A stretch of DNA of 64,000 nt from Gorsachius magnificus (taxonomy: Eukaryota; Chordata; Aves; Pelecaniformes; Ardeidae), in the NCBI GenBank assembly GCA_034008185.1, contig CM067081.1, positions 149,202,258 through 149,266,257 of the forward strand. Direction: 5' to 3'. Within the stretch, counting starts at the first letter, position 1. Each line of letters starts with the position of its first letter. The notes beneath the pieces were generated by a model. It was not told the DNA's origin. It did not search any database and saw only the letters and a list, made by a program, of their open reading frames with translations. Shown here piece after piece: positions 49,712 through 62,600 of this stretch. The position numbers and the translations under genes are program-made.

Positions 49712-52700
49712 TTAGCCCTGCAAAATCCCCAAACCTCTTGTCACCTGTAGCTCTTGGCCTCACCCTGACTCTGATATTAAACAGAATCTGCTTTTCTCTT
49801 AAAAACCATTTCCACAGGTCTTTCATATTTGCTGTTGCTTCCCTTGCTTGTGCTTTATCACCAGAAAAGCACTTACTTTGTAACAATCTTTTGTTAAAAC
49901 AAGACATCCTTCCTTATTTCATACACTGTGAATACTTGATATGGGGCCTTTTTTTAACAGGCACTCATATGGGGAGGGGGTTCCAGCTGAAAGAAATCAA
50001 TCAACACAGAAGAAAAGGCTCCCTCCTTCATTGCTTATCTGTCTTCACCAGGAGGAAATGATAGCAAAAGCCCAGCAGCTGCAAGGCCTTGAGCTTCCAA
50101 CTCTGTGGGGTGCCTTGGATCTTCCCAAAACAATGTAAAGTACGTTGCCTTGGATCTGGAGCTTGTCCAAATGCTTGCTCTTGTAGTAGCCATGCTTGTC
50201 ACCAGCAGGTGTTTCAGCCCCCCCCTCCCCAGACTGCAGAAGTGTGAAGATGATGACCAGATTTGCCCAGACAAGGATGGCTTACAGCTTCTTCTCACGC
50301 CCAACCAGCCATCCCTGCACCAGCTACTTCATCCAGCCACAGCACGAAGCCTGCAACCATCAGCTAACCTTTTTTAGGGCCCTGCCCTCGGATGTGAAGT
50401 CCCCAGTGCAGGGGAGTTTCAGACCTCTTTGAAAAAGTCTTGAATAGCTTTGGTTCTTTCAAGCACCGGGACTGAGAGCTTAACAAACCTTGCCTGGCAG
50501 AAAGGTCTCTGCGCAGCAGAGTCAGTCAGGACTATTTATTCCCCATCGATAGCAATGTGACAGAGATCTCAAGGACTGAGAGCTGTAATCTCGTAGCCAA
50601 AACGAGCAGCAGGAACAGAGCAGCTCTGGGAGAACATGGAGCTTCTTTTCAAGCAAATGTCACCGATAATTAACACCCCAAAAGAAACAAGGATGTGGAG
50701 GGAAGCGCAGGGACAATGGCGGGGAGTCCATGCCAGATGGGAGGGAGGGTCTGTACACGGCAGGCTTTCCTCAGGGTTTCCTCATGGATGTGTGGGCCTT
50801 CCCCAGCCCCAGCTGCCCCCACGCCATGGGCAGCGGTGACAGCCCCAGCTGCACTGAGGAGGAGCAGGAGGACAGATTAAATGCTCAGAGGCAGCTTGAG
50901 CTGAGGCAGCCCATGTTTCTCATTTCAGGCAAGCGTAGGCAAAGGAACTTCCCATACTGGAAGCCTGATTTTCCTTTCAGCCCTGCAGCTTCCCTCACAC
51001 ATGATGCACCAGCGGCAGCTACTCTGGGTGCCTTGCATTAGGCACCTACAAGGAGATGCAGGTGGAGGTTCCTCTTTTGTGGTCTCTCCAACTCTGTGCC
51101 TCCTGGGCCACGATGTGAGTGGGTTCATCCATCAGCATCAATTTGGGTATTTCCACTTGGGCACATTAGGTAGCAAGGCTTGAATGTTGTCATGCGCCAA
51201 GTCAGGGCAGTAGCTGAGATAAAGTGATAGGTCTCCTTTACATGGGAAATTCTTAGATTTTCTGTTGTTATATTACTATATTATCTGGTACGTCTAGTCT
51301 TTCAAGGTAGTTGCTTAATGGAGCGAGGAAGGATTTTCCTTCCTATGTGTCCCTGTGTGTGAGGGAACTCTATGTGTCAGCAGGTTCAAGACAGACAAAA
51401 TGTCTGAGATGCCATTTGGACAAACAGTGATGACAACAGGTCCGTGGGCTCTAAGCAAAGAGGCAAGATGAGAAAAGTTGGTTTTCTCATTGGAAGGCGG
51501 GAGGACAGGAAGCGCTCTAGTAGTCTAGATCAATGTGAAAGACAGATGTATGATCGTCAGGCTGGCAAGATGATTAAAACAGAGGCTTGAATGTAAGCCA
51601 AGGATTAAATAGCCAACTTAGAACTAGCTGACAGGAAAGAGAATAGAATTACAGAATAAAATATCTAGCCCTGGCCGTGCCCCAATCATTGTAGACCCCA
51701 AATGCTTGGAAGCCATTTTTCATGCTTTGTGTAATAGTAGTGCAATACCCTCAGGTGATTTTTTGTATATAGCACAGGTAATCCTGTAAGATCTTGACTG
51801 TTTGAGCTAGTTAGGTATTAAAGGCAAAACTGGCAAGTTTACAGTATGAGCCTAGGAGACTAAACGAGAGCTGTAATTACTGGGGGCAATTGGGATAACC
51901 TATGATAATTCAAGAAAAGGTTAGTTTTATTTTTTAAACTGGGGGAGGGTCGATGGAGTCTGTGGAAAGATGTGATTAGAATAATAGGAAAAAAATTAAA
52001 ACAAGGTCACAGAGGTCAGATGAATTTTGTTACAAATTCTGCTGGCATTGTGAAACCAAGAAGCCTGTCACATTTGAAGACCTCTGGAAGCAATTATGCC
52101 ATGCCTTTCACTGCTTTGGTGTCTGGTCCCAGATGGCTGACTTGTCTGAGATCTTTGATTAACATTGAAGTGGAAAGGGAAGCTTCGTTTGAAAAGCAGC
52201 ACAGCAAGCGAGGCTGGGACTATCACAGGCTGTGCCTGTATCACATGCTTTCTCCAATGGTCTGTATGCAACATCAGTTCCTTGCACAGCTGAATGCTCA
52301 GGCTGGTTCCAAGTTCAATTTGCAAACTGAATAGGATATTTTATTGATGCGGCTTCCTGAAGAACTGGCACAAACACAGAGCAGCAGTACATTGGGTCTG
52401 ATCCCATGTTTACCTTCACGGGTGTAAATCAAAAGCTGCTCTTCACAACTCAGTGGAAGTTACGCTGGTGTGAGTGATGCAAGAGAAAAATTGGGTTTGT
52501 TCAGTGCAGCACGGCCATAAGCCCACTGAAACAACTGTTTTGAACCAATGAGCGAGGCAGTATTGCTGCGTATTCCCTTGAGAGTGTGGAGGGCAGGCAT
52601 GGTCCTTTTACTGCTTGCATATTGCATTCTGCCATTTAATGGGTCGGTTTTTGTTTTTTCTGGAGCACGTTGTGCTTCTGCGGGAAGCACATAGGCTGAC

Positions 52701-52859
52701 GAGGTTTTCCAACCAAGGTTAGCTGCCATCTTACCTTACTGGGTGAAAACATTCTTGTAAGACCCTACAACCCCACATTGATGTAATTACTTTATAAGTC
52801 AGTTCCCAAGACTCTAACAGGAGAAGGCAGACACAGCTGAGCTCTTTAGCATCACTTAC

Positions 52860-52925
52860 CTGCATCCCGATCACGGCGTAGATGAAGAACAACATCACTA
52901 TTAAAAGAGCCACATAGGGGAGAGC
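52860..52925 (-). CDS. CACNA1C: CACNA1C exon 35 (repeat IV S5)
   Basis: This 66-nt, phase-0 exon encodes ALPYVALLIVMLFFIYAVIG followed by MQ, the S5 helix of repeat IV. The acceptor is preceded by an unusually long pyrimidine tract (about 45 nt, interrupted T-run at 52929-52970) and the donor is gtaagt. Confidence 0.97.
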
Positions 52926-55900
52926 CTAGAAATGAAAAAAACAAAAAAAAAAAAAAAGAAAAAAAAAGAGAGCACTGTGTCTCCACTGAGCCTGGTACAC
53001 TGGAGCCTGGTTCATTCTCTGGCCTTTGGGAAATTGGGCAGAGCCCGGCCCCAAACGTGGAGTCTGTAATTTAGCCCTGTGGCCACTAGATGCCTCTAGA
53101 GGTCCACATTTGCTTGCCCTCCCCGCCACCACCCTGCTCCCACCCAGCTCAGGCAGGCTCTGACTCTGCTCCCACTCGTGAGGGTGCAGCTCTGCTGCCT
53201 TCAGTGACGGAGTGAGGAAAGCGAGGGCAAAACCAGTGCCTACAGCTGCTTACCAAGAGGAGAAAAACTCTCAAACCCAGTATTATTCTGGCACTAATGG
53301 CAATGCGATTTTTTCGGGATCCAGCATGGCAAAATCAAAAAACGCAACAGCTACCGAGATCCAAATTCAAGGCCTCTGCTGCAATGGCTGGTATCGTCCT
53401 AAGTAGCATCAGCTTTGCTCCCTGCCCAGCATTAGGTGTCTGTGGTGGTGTCTGCAGTGCACTAAGTGTCTCTGATCAGCTGCTGAGGAGGGAACGCAGA
53501 GCCCAGACGTGCAGAGCTGCCTCCTGAGGAAGAGGCCAGTACAATCAACAAAGTGTTGAGTTCTGTTGGGTTCCTCCACCACTAGCAGGAGTCGAGGGCA
53601 CAGCTCGGGACCTCACACGCTCAGGCTTCTGAGGAGGAATTTTCTACTCTGTTGCTTTTGAAATATATAGTGCTCGGACCGGAGATTTCCAGACCTTACT
53701 TCAGAGGCAATGGGTGGACACATTCATCCTGAGAATGTGAGTGCAGTCCCTGATCTGGATTTTGAACGCCCATTTCACAGAGTATGAAGTGCCAACAGCA
53801 TTATTATTTTTTTTTAACATAAGATTATTTACACATTTTAAGTTTATGCCTAAATTCAACAGGGCTAAATCCTACAGGGAAGAATCGAGGAAAAATTTTC
53901 ACTGACCACTATGGAGGTTTGACTAAGATCTGCAGAAATCATCTCAAAGAGATCTGAATATTAAAATGGCAAAAATTCAAACCTTTAAACAATGTCTGTA
54001 ATCATAATCTTGAGGCTCAGGGCAAGATTCCTCTCTGGTTTATGGGGTCAGACAAAACTGTACGTTTACCCCACAACATCAGTGGAGATACACCAGCTCA
54101 GAATCGGGCTCCAAACATTTTGTGGTGATCTAGTTGGGACTTGATACACACAAGACATAAGAAGAGCTCCTGGAATAGTGTCCAGACAGGACCTGAGGTG
54201 CATAACCTGACCAATTCTTCTAACTTTCAAATGGGGATGGGAAAAATATCTTCTCTCCTGGCCATCTGGCCCTCCACTTTCTTTCCACGTGCTTCTGCTC
54301 CCTCCACTCTTCTGGCTCTGTCCATCTCCGTCTCTGTGCTTCCCTGGTTTACCACTTTCCTGTGATTCCCACGTGATTCCCACGGCCTCGCCTCGCCCTC
54401 AGCACCCCCTCTCACTTCCTACTCCTCCCACTCGCCAGCCTGGGCTCTGCTGCTATCTCTGCAGGCGGAAACCCTGCTGAGCATTTTCCCACCACACGCC
54501 CCTCTGACCGGTGCCCCAGCTTCTATGTGAGCACCACGCGCCATGCGCAGGGCACATGGTAGCCACGATGGGCTCTGAGCTCCAGCGCAAGGTTGTTGCT
54601 TATTAGGCTGCCCTGTCTGAGCAGGGACGCTTCCTGGAAGCATGTGGGGACACGGAGAAGAGCCTGTGCCAGACAAAGTCTGCAGGGATCCCAGATTTTG
54701 ACAGCGGGAGTGGCTGAGTTAAGAGCCCTGCACAGTGGCTAAACTTAGCTACCAAAGGAGCCTCCCAGTAGCTGCAAGAGGAGGAGCTCTGAGCAGAGAA
54801 TGCCATGTTATAAATGCCTAGAGGCTCTCAAGGGAAAAGGCATTTGCTTGCAGTGCTTTCCCCCCAACCCCCGCTGTGGAAGATACCTCCCTCGATACTT
54901 TCTCCCATCACCCTACAACCCTGCCTAAAAGTAACTCTCCAATCAAAGAGGTCTGAAGGTCACTTGGAGGGAAGTACCAGGCACTCCCTTTCCCATCCAT
55001 GTCATCCTCGCCAGCCGAGAGCCGTGGCAAGCTGAGCTCAGGATAAAAGTGAGCTATTGCTAAAGAGGCTGGAGGGGCACAGAGGCAAGGGGAGGAGAAG
55101 CGGGAACTGGAAAGGGTGACTCCATCCCCTGCATCAGAGATGGCTGTGCCACGCCAAGGGCATCTCATTCCTGTGCATGCAGACAAAATGGTTCCCACTG
55201 GAGCCACTCAAATAACAACCTGGAAGTTAGCAACCGTGTAAGCAATGGAAAAAGTTGCTTGTGGTACGGAGGTGTCAGAAAACTGCTGTGCAATATGAGA
55301 TCCTCTGACAGTCAAGGAGTGTGAAAAATGAGAGTCCTCTGCATGAGCCTGGTGGCCTGGCTACTGAGACCACCTGAGAGCTGCACTGGAACAGGTCCAG
55401 GCTGATCCCTGGTGCACACATGTGCTACTTCTGCTGGCAGCGACAGAAGTCGTGGTGATCCACAGCACTGCAGGCTTTGGTCCCAGCTTGTGTTGTAGCT
55501 GGTGAGGTTTAAGTTTTAAAGTGTGGATCAGCTCCTTTCCCAATTGAGTCAATACAATTGCTATTGACCATTTAAAGCCTCAGTCTGAGGGATATATGGT
55601 TGCTGTTTCAAGACTTGTGTATTGCACAAGTTGCTCTTTCATGCTTTTGTCCAGTGGCGTGTCCTGCATCTTTCCTTATGTTTAGACCACCATTTCCATT
55701 CCTGTGCTGTCTTTCCCTGACACTTCCTCTGGGCCTGCCCAGCTAACGTCCAGGTTGTGCTGGCCCAGTAAATCCAGGTCAAGCACTTGTAAAATGCAGG
55801 AATGTGCTATGCTTCATCTCTAACTACCATTTTTCTATACATGGCTAGTTAGGGGCTGGCTTGGAAGCAGTTTTTCTAGCAAATAGCTATCTCTTTGTGC

Positions 55901-56529
55901 TTGTTTTCCCCCAGAGGTGATGATTCTTATCCAGTCTGGTCTCCTTCGCCTTCCCCTATCTACTCTGGTACTTTACCTACCACTGAAATGCAACCTGCCT
56001 CCAGGGTAAAAGCAGCAGCAATTTAATAACTTTGTAACATTACCAGGGCCAAAGGTGTGGGGCCAAAAAGGTGAAATTCTTCCTGCATGAAAGCATGGGG
56101 GCCACACACTGCTAATACTCACTGGAAATCCTCAAAACAAGGCTTAAGGGAAACTTAATTGAGACCCAGGCCTTCCCCATAGCTGTGTATTTCGCTGAAA
56201 GCAACGGATATAAAATACAGCTAAAATAGAAAAAAAAAAAAGAGGAGATTGAAGGCTTGCAGACAGGCGGTAATTGAGTAGAACTGAGCTATCAAGGCTG
56301 TTCAGGAAGGTCTCCAGCAATTACTCATGCTTTAAAGATGAAACTCATACCCAGGCAGTCACTCCCCGCGAGCCTCATTTACGTGAGTCTCATTCGTGCC
56401 ACGTGTCACTGGTGCGCAGGGCTCTGACCGGCAGCCTTTGAGCTCAGGCATTTGGGTGAAACCCCTCCCCAAGGGGCCACCAAGGGGAAAAAAGAACCTG
56501 TTAGGTCTTAGAGATAAATGAAAGAATAC

Positions 56530-56658
56530 CTGGAAGGACTTGATGAAGGTCCAAAGCAGCGTCCGGATGCCCTCCCCTCGGCTCAGGAGCTTCACGAGAC
56601 GCATCACGCGGAAGAGTCGGAAGAAGGTGATTGAGATGCGAGAGTTTTCCTCTGCGTT
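56530..56658 (-). CDS. CACNA1C: CACNA1C exon 34 (repeat IV S4 voltage sensor)
   Basis: This 129-nt, phase-0 exon begins [20 protein letters not shown] and ends [10 protein letters not shown]. It is nearly identical to human and carries the S4 segment with arginines/lysines spaced every third residue ([10 protein letters not shown]), plus the S4-S5 linker. The acceptor is cttccag and the donor is gtattc. Confidence 0.97.
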
Positions 56659-59478
56659 CTGGAAGCCATTGGCACAGAGGCAGGAGTTACAACAGCACGG
56701 GAGGAACAGGGGCCCTGGGCCACAGAGGACGCTACTCCGAGAGCTCACTGCACTGTTCCTTGTCCTGGTACCGCTCCCTGGACTTGCCCTGCCCCGGCAC
56801 CCCAGGGACGGGCCAAGGCCGGTCGAGCCTGCCCTCTCTCCCATGGTGGTGAGGCTACTCTTCGGGGGCTCTCAAGGCCATCAGCATCTCCCGTCACATT
56901 GCCTGGACTTTTGGGGATTAGGGATATGTTGTGCTATAAACCCCTCCATTACATCTCCTCCTCACATTGGAAAGATGCAGTTGTCCTTTGACGTTGTGCT
57001 GGAGGAGAAAGGTACTTTCTCTTTCCAGCTGCCTGGGATGTTTTACCCCAGCAAGCGCCTCAGTCAGCAGGTCTGGTGAATCTGGTGCTGGGCCTGGGAA
57101 ACAGCAGCAGGTCCGTGGTGCGAAATCCCGGGGGGGCAGGGGGCACCCCCGCTGGCAGCCCCGTGTCCCTGGGCTGCTCTGGCCATGCTGCTGGGGGCTG
57201 GGCCACGGCCACTTGCTACTGCTGCTCTGCATTTGGGCCTTTCGCATTTCTCATGACCCCTTTGTATTTCCCACAGTCTGCGCCCTGACTTTTTTTTTTT
57301 TTTAAAAAAACCCATTTTATTTTGGCTTCACTGCTACTGTTCAGTAGCGTGCAGTATTTTAAAATAGTCTTTTTTCTGGCCTGTTTTTTTTTCTCACAGC
57401 ATCTGCTTTGTCCCTGAGCATTTTCCCCTGGGTCTGTAACCAGCTCTGACGTTCCTCAGCCTTCACGCGTGTGAAGGCAATGTCTGCCTGAGCGCTGCAG
57501 TGAAGGCAGGCTCACCTGGTCCTCAGCCGGGTTTCCCAGTTTGTTAACCCCCTAAAATACTGTGCGAAGCCTGCGGGGCTGGTGGCTTCCACTAGCAGCA
57601 CTGTGGGAACGTGACCTCCTGTCACAGGGGAAGATAACACTGTCACCCTGCCACTTGACCTGCCGTGGAGCAAAGAAGTGCAGAGAAACCCCCCTCTCTG
57701 TCCCCACCCAGGCTGCAAAGACTGCGGTTTGAGCCTGAACACCACCGAAAGAGCAACACTTAGGAGGAAGAAACAGTGCAGATCACCCCCGCTGTTAACT
57801 ACTCACCACTGTGTAAACCAAGAGAGAACAGACCCTTTGGATTTCCTGCCACCGGGCAGCGAAAACAGCAGCTGCTTGCCTGTCTGCTCCTGATAAAACC
57901 CAAGGCACGGGAACCGCCTGGATGTATGTTTCTGGGATTGAATGCCCAGACAAGGACAGGTACCTGTGCGCTGCGTGTGCTCCTGTTTCCAGCCCAGGAT
58001 GAGGAGCTTGGTGCTCGGCTCTGTTGTCTCCCGGCTGGGTCCCATGCCCCAGCTCCTGCCGTGCAGCCGTGGGGGTGCACAGGGGCCATCGCTGCTTGAC
58101 AGCGTGCGTGAACCCCGCTTGCACAGAAAGCACAGCGTGTTCAGGATTGCACCCCAGCTGCAGTTTGTCTGTCTATCTGGGGTGAATCACTAGTGGATAT
58201 TTTGGGTAGCTTACTCCAGTCTGCAGCAAAGGCTGACATTCGCCACCAGTGCAGTAACAGGGTGAAAAAGATTAGAGGAACAGGCTGTGTCAAGGAAAAG
58301 CCTGAGCACTCCCTGTGTCTCACATCATTCTCGTTTTCTGACTCGGACAACAGGCTGGGGGCTTCAGTGAATCAGAGGGAATTGCTGAGGTGAAGGAGAT
58401 AAAGTGCCCTCCAAGAAATCAAAAATCATGGCATTCAATACTCTCAGCACTACAGTCCCAGAGGGCTAACTATAAGGTCACACACCTCGCCCAGTCCTAC
58501 AGAAGTCCTGTGGCCTCCCTTCCACTTTCTGTAAGAAGCTAAACTCCAATACCACCTAGAAGAGAGTTGAGGTCCAAATTCAAAAGTTGGGTGGACAGCA
58601 GTACTGCTGTGGTTGTGACCAGGGGGAAAAAAAAAAAAAAAAAAAAAAAGCATGTTTTCTTATTCTACCTGCTGCTGCTCTTGTTGGCATGGCCCTTTGG
58701 ATGGCAGCAAGTTGGGACATGGGTCTGGACAGAGGTTTTAGCATTCCGTCGTCTTTCCTTGCTGAGAGGAGGCAGCTGCTGTAGGTAGAAAATTATCCCT
58801 GTCCTAGGGTCCTGGAGTAGGCAAAATCTAAGCAGTGGATAAAATAGAGCAGATTCCTCCCTGACTCAAATCTGCAACTCACTGGCATCAAACCACCTAG
58901 CCAAAACCACTCAGTGATGCCTCAGGAGATTACGGTCATTTTAAGACTAGGTGGCTACAGGTTATCCAGTGCTTGAGTAGCCTTGCTTGCTTTCACCTGG
59001 TTTTCCTCCAGCTTTTAGAAGGTGTATCATTGCCAGAGGAGGGAGGTTCTGCAAAGTGGCAATCGAGACTGGAGTTACTGCAACTCTGTTGGGGTGGTGT
59101 GGGAACTGCCTTGTACACTGAGGCAGCAGAGTTTGTGTGCACCATTGCACAACTTACTCTCTTTTTTCTGCAAAGTACGAGCTCAATTATTATAGTGAAT
59201 CACCTCGTTGATGAGGAACTTCAGAGTCCCAACCCTTTCTAGCCTGGAGGCTTGGACATCACGTTGCAAACTCATTCCGTGTCACATTGATAGTGACATA
59301 GCTTGTTGCTAACAAGAAATCTTACCAGGTCTAGTTCTCTCTTGGTGAGTCATTAGAAGGCAGAACGACAGTTAACTTGACCAAAGGAAAGCTCAGGATG
59401 CACAAGAAATACACATGTGCAGCATATTCACAGCTCATGTGAACACCAGACTCACACCAATACACAACATGGCAGCTT

Positions 59479-59484
59479 CATGCA
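59479..59484 (-). promoter_or_regulatory. UGCAUG (Rbfox-type) element downstream of exon 33
   Basis: TGCATG on the minus strand, starting 117 nt after the exon 33 donor. Rbfox proteins binding UGCAUG downstream of an exon usually promote its inclusion, and mammalian CACNA1C exon 33 is a reported Rbfox target as I recall. The motif is seen directly. Its function here is inferred. Confidence 0.5.
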
Positions 59485-59600
59485 CAAATAACTAGGCTTG
59501 GCTTGGAGAGAGAACTCGTGATCACGGGGAAGAGAATAAAGGAGTGTGTTAAAAAGAGTGTCACAGAAGCTGGGAGGGTGGTCTGTATTTTCGGTCTTAC

Positions 59601-59633
59601 CATAGAGGAAGAGCATTGGGTATGTTCAGCTGG
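59601..59633 (-). CDS. CACNA1C: CACNA1C exon 33 (33-nt alternative exon, IVS3-S4 linker)
   Basis: Eleven codons, PAEHTQCSSSM, between a pyrimidine-rich acceptor (tttaaag) and a gtaag donor. Human exon 33 is also 33 nt and reads PAEHTQCSPSM. It lies in the extracellular loop between S3 and S4 of repeat IV, and inclusion or skipping shifts activation voltage in mammalian channels. It is phase 0 at both ends, so it can be skipped cleanly. A UGCAUG element is found 117 nt into the following intron (see separate entry). Confidence 0.95.
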
Positions 59634-62600
59634 CTTTAAAGAAAGGCAGACAGAAATAAGCTGTAATAAGTCTCCAATCAAGAGCCCTAGTAAACTAGGT
59701 CTTGGCTAACACAGGAGCAACAAAATGGCAGAAGAGGGCAAAAGGAAGTTTGAAAGAAATGCACAAGAGGCTGGGTTTATTCCCTAGGATGCCCAGGATC
59801 AAAGCTGGCCGTGGCAGAAGTAGGTACAGCTCCCATCGAATTTGATGTAAGCTTTATCCACTACCACCACATGTGAATTGCACCCAGTGTGTCCTGAGTG
59901 CTAGACATCCTGGCATCCAGGCAGCGGAGGTACTGATATCGTTAAAATGTTTCTTGCATCACTACGATCAAGTTCAGTATGGGGGCTGACTTAGCTCCCC
60001 GACTCAGATTCAGGCCACGTCTACACAGGGACCAGCCAGCTTCTGGTGCATCAGTCTGATTTGCAAACCCATAATATCCCAGGGCTAAAGCAACACTTTC
60101 TATTTATATATCCCCATTCCCTTACACATAGTTGTGGGTGATACTGTTGTCACTAAGACAATGGGTTGGGACAGTCTAATCAGCTCTTGGCAACCCTACA
60201 ACACCCACAGCCAGCTGTGGAAAGTGGGTTGATAAAGCTGGTTAGCTTGCTGTACCTTCATCCACCTCACAGCAAAGCTCCAGGGACCCAATGGATGTGT
60301 CCTTGGAGGCCAAGCTGAGCTGAGCTCAGCCCTGGTCATGCCTGGAACAGTCTAGTTGCTGCGAACACCCTGCCTGATATTCCTGGATTAAATTCTTGGT
60401 CCATTTCCAATACTGAGAGCAATTCTAAAAAAAAACACCCAAGGCTGCAAATACCCTTAGGTGTAAGAAGCAGAAGTGAAAATGAAATAAAACCAGCTTT
60501 ATTGGGAGTCTTTCAGTTCAATAGTGACATAATCCTTCAGGCCTAACCTCTACCATATGCCCAACTTGTCTGTCATAACTTCCTGTGACTACATCAGCAA
60601 AGCTGAAACTGATGTATTCGTTCTCCTGTCAGTGGCAGAATTCACCTCTAGTGCCACAGAGGACTCCTGCAGTGCGCTCCTGCTCTCCAAGGACACTGCA
60701 GTAACCAACTACTGTATTACCTAACTAAAAACTGTGGTTTGGATGCACAGCCTAGTTGATGATATAGGCAAATGAGAACAATTAAAAACCCAAGGTATAC
60801 CTAATCATGTAATGTTTTTTTGGGTTAACTCATTGGTTTGGTAGTGTCAGCTCTCATTGCTTTTATCCTTCTCTTTCACATGTTTGCTCTTGTGTTTTCT
60901 TTTCAGATCACATACAGGCAGAAGTTGGCTTGAATACCAAATAAAGGAGCGGTGCCCATAGAGACATTTATTACAGACCAGGCATAGATTTTGATTTTGT
61001 GTTGCTGGGCAAACACCTCCTTTTCAGCAAAGAGTTTCTCTGTTCCACCCCCCTTCCTCTTCCTAGTTTTACAAATATTTTTTTCTAACAACAGAAGGAC
61101 CCTTATTCTGCTGGTTGCTGCATTCCTGGTAGAAAGTAGAAAGCCCCTTCAAACTAACTGAAGGAAGCCCAAAAATTTTCAGCACCTTTCAGGATTCTCC
61201 ATCCTTCCTGCCTGACAGTGTTGGTGCATCTGTGACTGACTGGCTGAAGGAGCCCTGGAAGTTACTGTGGAATATTATACCTTAATTGTCATTTTAATAT
61301 TGTTAGTATGTCATCAGAAAGCACAGATAATAATAATGTAACAGAGTAAAAAAAGCTGTGTAAAAGTATATTACTATATAAGGCACTGTTGATATGGGAT
61401 GCTCAACTCGGAGGACTTGGCATCGCATTGAAAAAAGAGAAACCAAAGGTTCTGAGTATCTTTGGCACTGCTAAGAAAGTGAAGGAGAGGTTGTCTTACT
61501 CCTCTCTTACTGCCTGAGCTAACTGGCCTGTGTTTTAAGGTGGGGTCAAATATCTAGCAAATTATATCACTACCTACTGTAAAGGCTCAAAAGCAGCATG
61601 GAAAAGCTTCTGTTAATGCTGGCAGGTGGTATGTGTGCAAGCTGTAGCACTGTGGGCTGAGGTTCCCGATATGCTTGTGCACACGGTGTTTTGTGCATGA
61701 CTATATGAGAGGAAAATCAATGCCCAGCTGCGGGCTGCCAAATAAATTTTCTGATATCCGCAAATGTTTCAGAGAGGAGCCAAATCCTACCATTTTCCAC
61801 CTGTGCCAAAAAGTTACCCTATGGACCTAAGCACAGATATTTGAGAACCTGTTACTGGGAATTTCAAGTGTGGCCATTCCTAACTATAAAGCTGAGAGCG
61901 TTATTGCAAGATTTTTCTGAGAATCTTCAACCTTGCAAGTGACGTGGGTATGCCAATTTTAGGACAAGGACAGGCATCCAAGAACATAGTAGTCACATCA
62001 GTTCACAGGGATGGATAGACATGGCGATAAGTACTTGGAATTAAAGCCTGTGTCTAATGCCCATCTGAAGTGGACAGGGTTTAATTTCTGCAAATCTCAG
62101 AACAATGTACAAAAGCAAATCCTCATCTGTTTAATGTCTTTGAAGGAGCTTTTAGAGAAGACATACCACTTAACAGAAGCAGCTTTAGCTGTACTCTGTT
62201 TTACTTGCAGTCATCTCTCTCCCTGCATGTGGTCTAACCTGCCAAGGAGCTTCAAGTATTCTACCCTGCTCTTGTCATTTGGGGCACAAGTAGCACACCC
62301 ATAACTGAATGAGAAAGGGCAACAAAAGTAAGAGCGAGATCGGTCAAGAGATGATGGTCTGCGCAATTTCCGTCACAGAGAAAAGGGACCTGAAGTATAA
62401 ATCACAAACAGGTCCAGGGGCATATTAAGAGTGATATAGAAGGGAACCTGCAGGCTAAGAGTGGCAAGAGGAATATCTGAGGCAGGATGCATCTGTGTAA
62501 AAACACTCAATGGGGATGAGCGCAATTAAACTGCTCGGGCCATTTCTTCTTCCCTCTCCCCCTTGACGTCACCATACTAAGAAAGGTAAGAGAGGTGCTA

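Larger units (their letters stand above)
52926..59600 (-). other. CACNA1C introns between exons 33 and 35
   Basis: 52926-56529 and 56659-59600. They contain an interrupted A-run (52929-52968, the polypyrimidine tract of exon 35 on the transcript), a T-run at 57290-57303 and a 26-nt A-run near 58625-58650. No other element was recognised except the UGCAUG site near exon 33. Confidence 0.7.
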
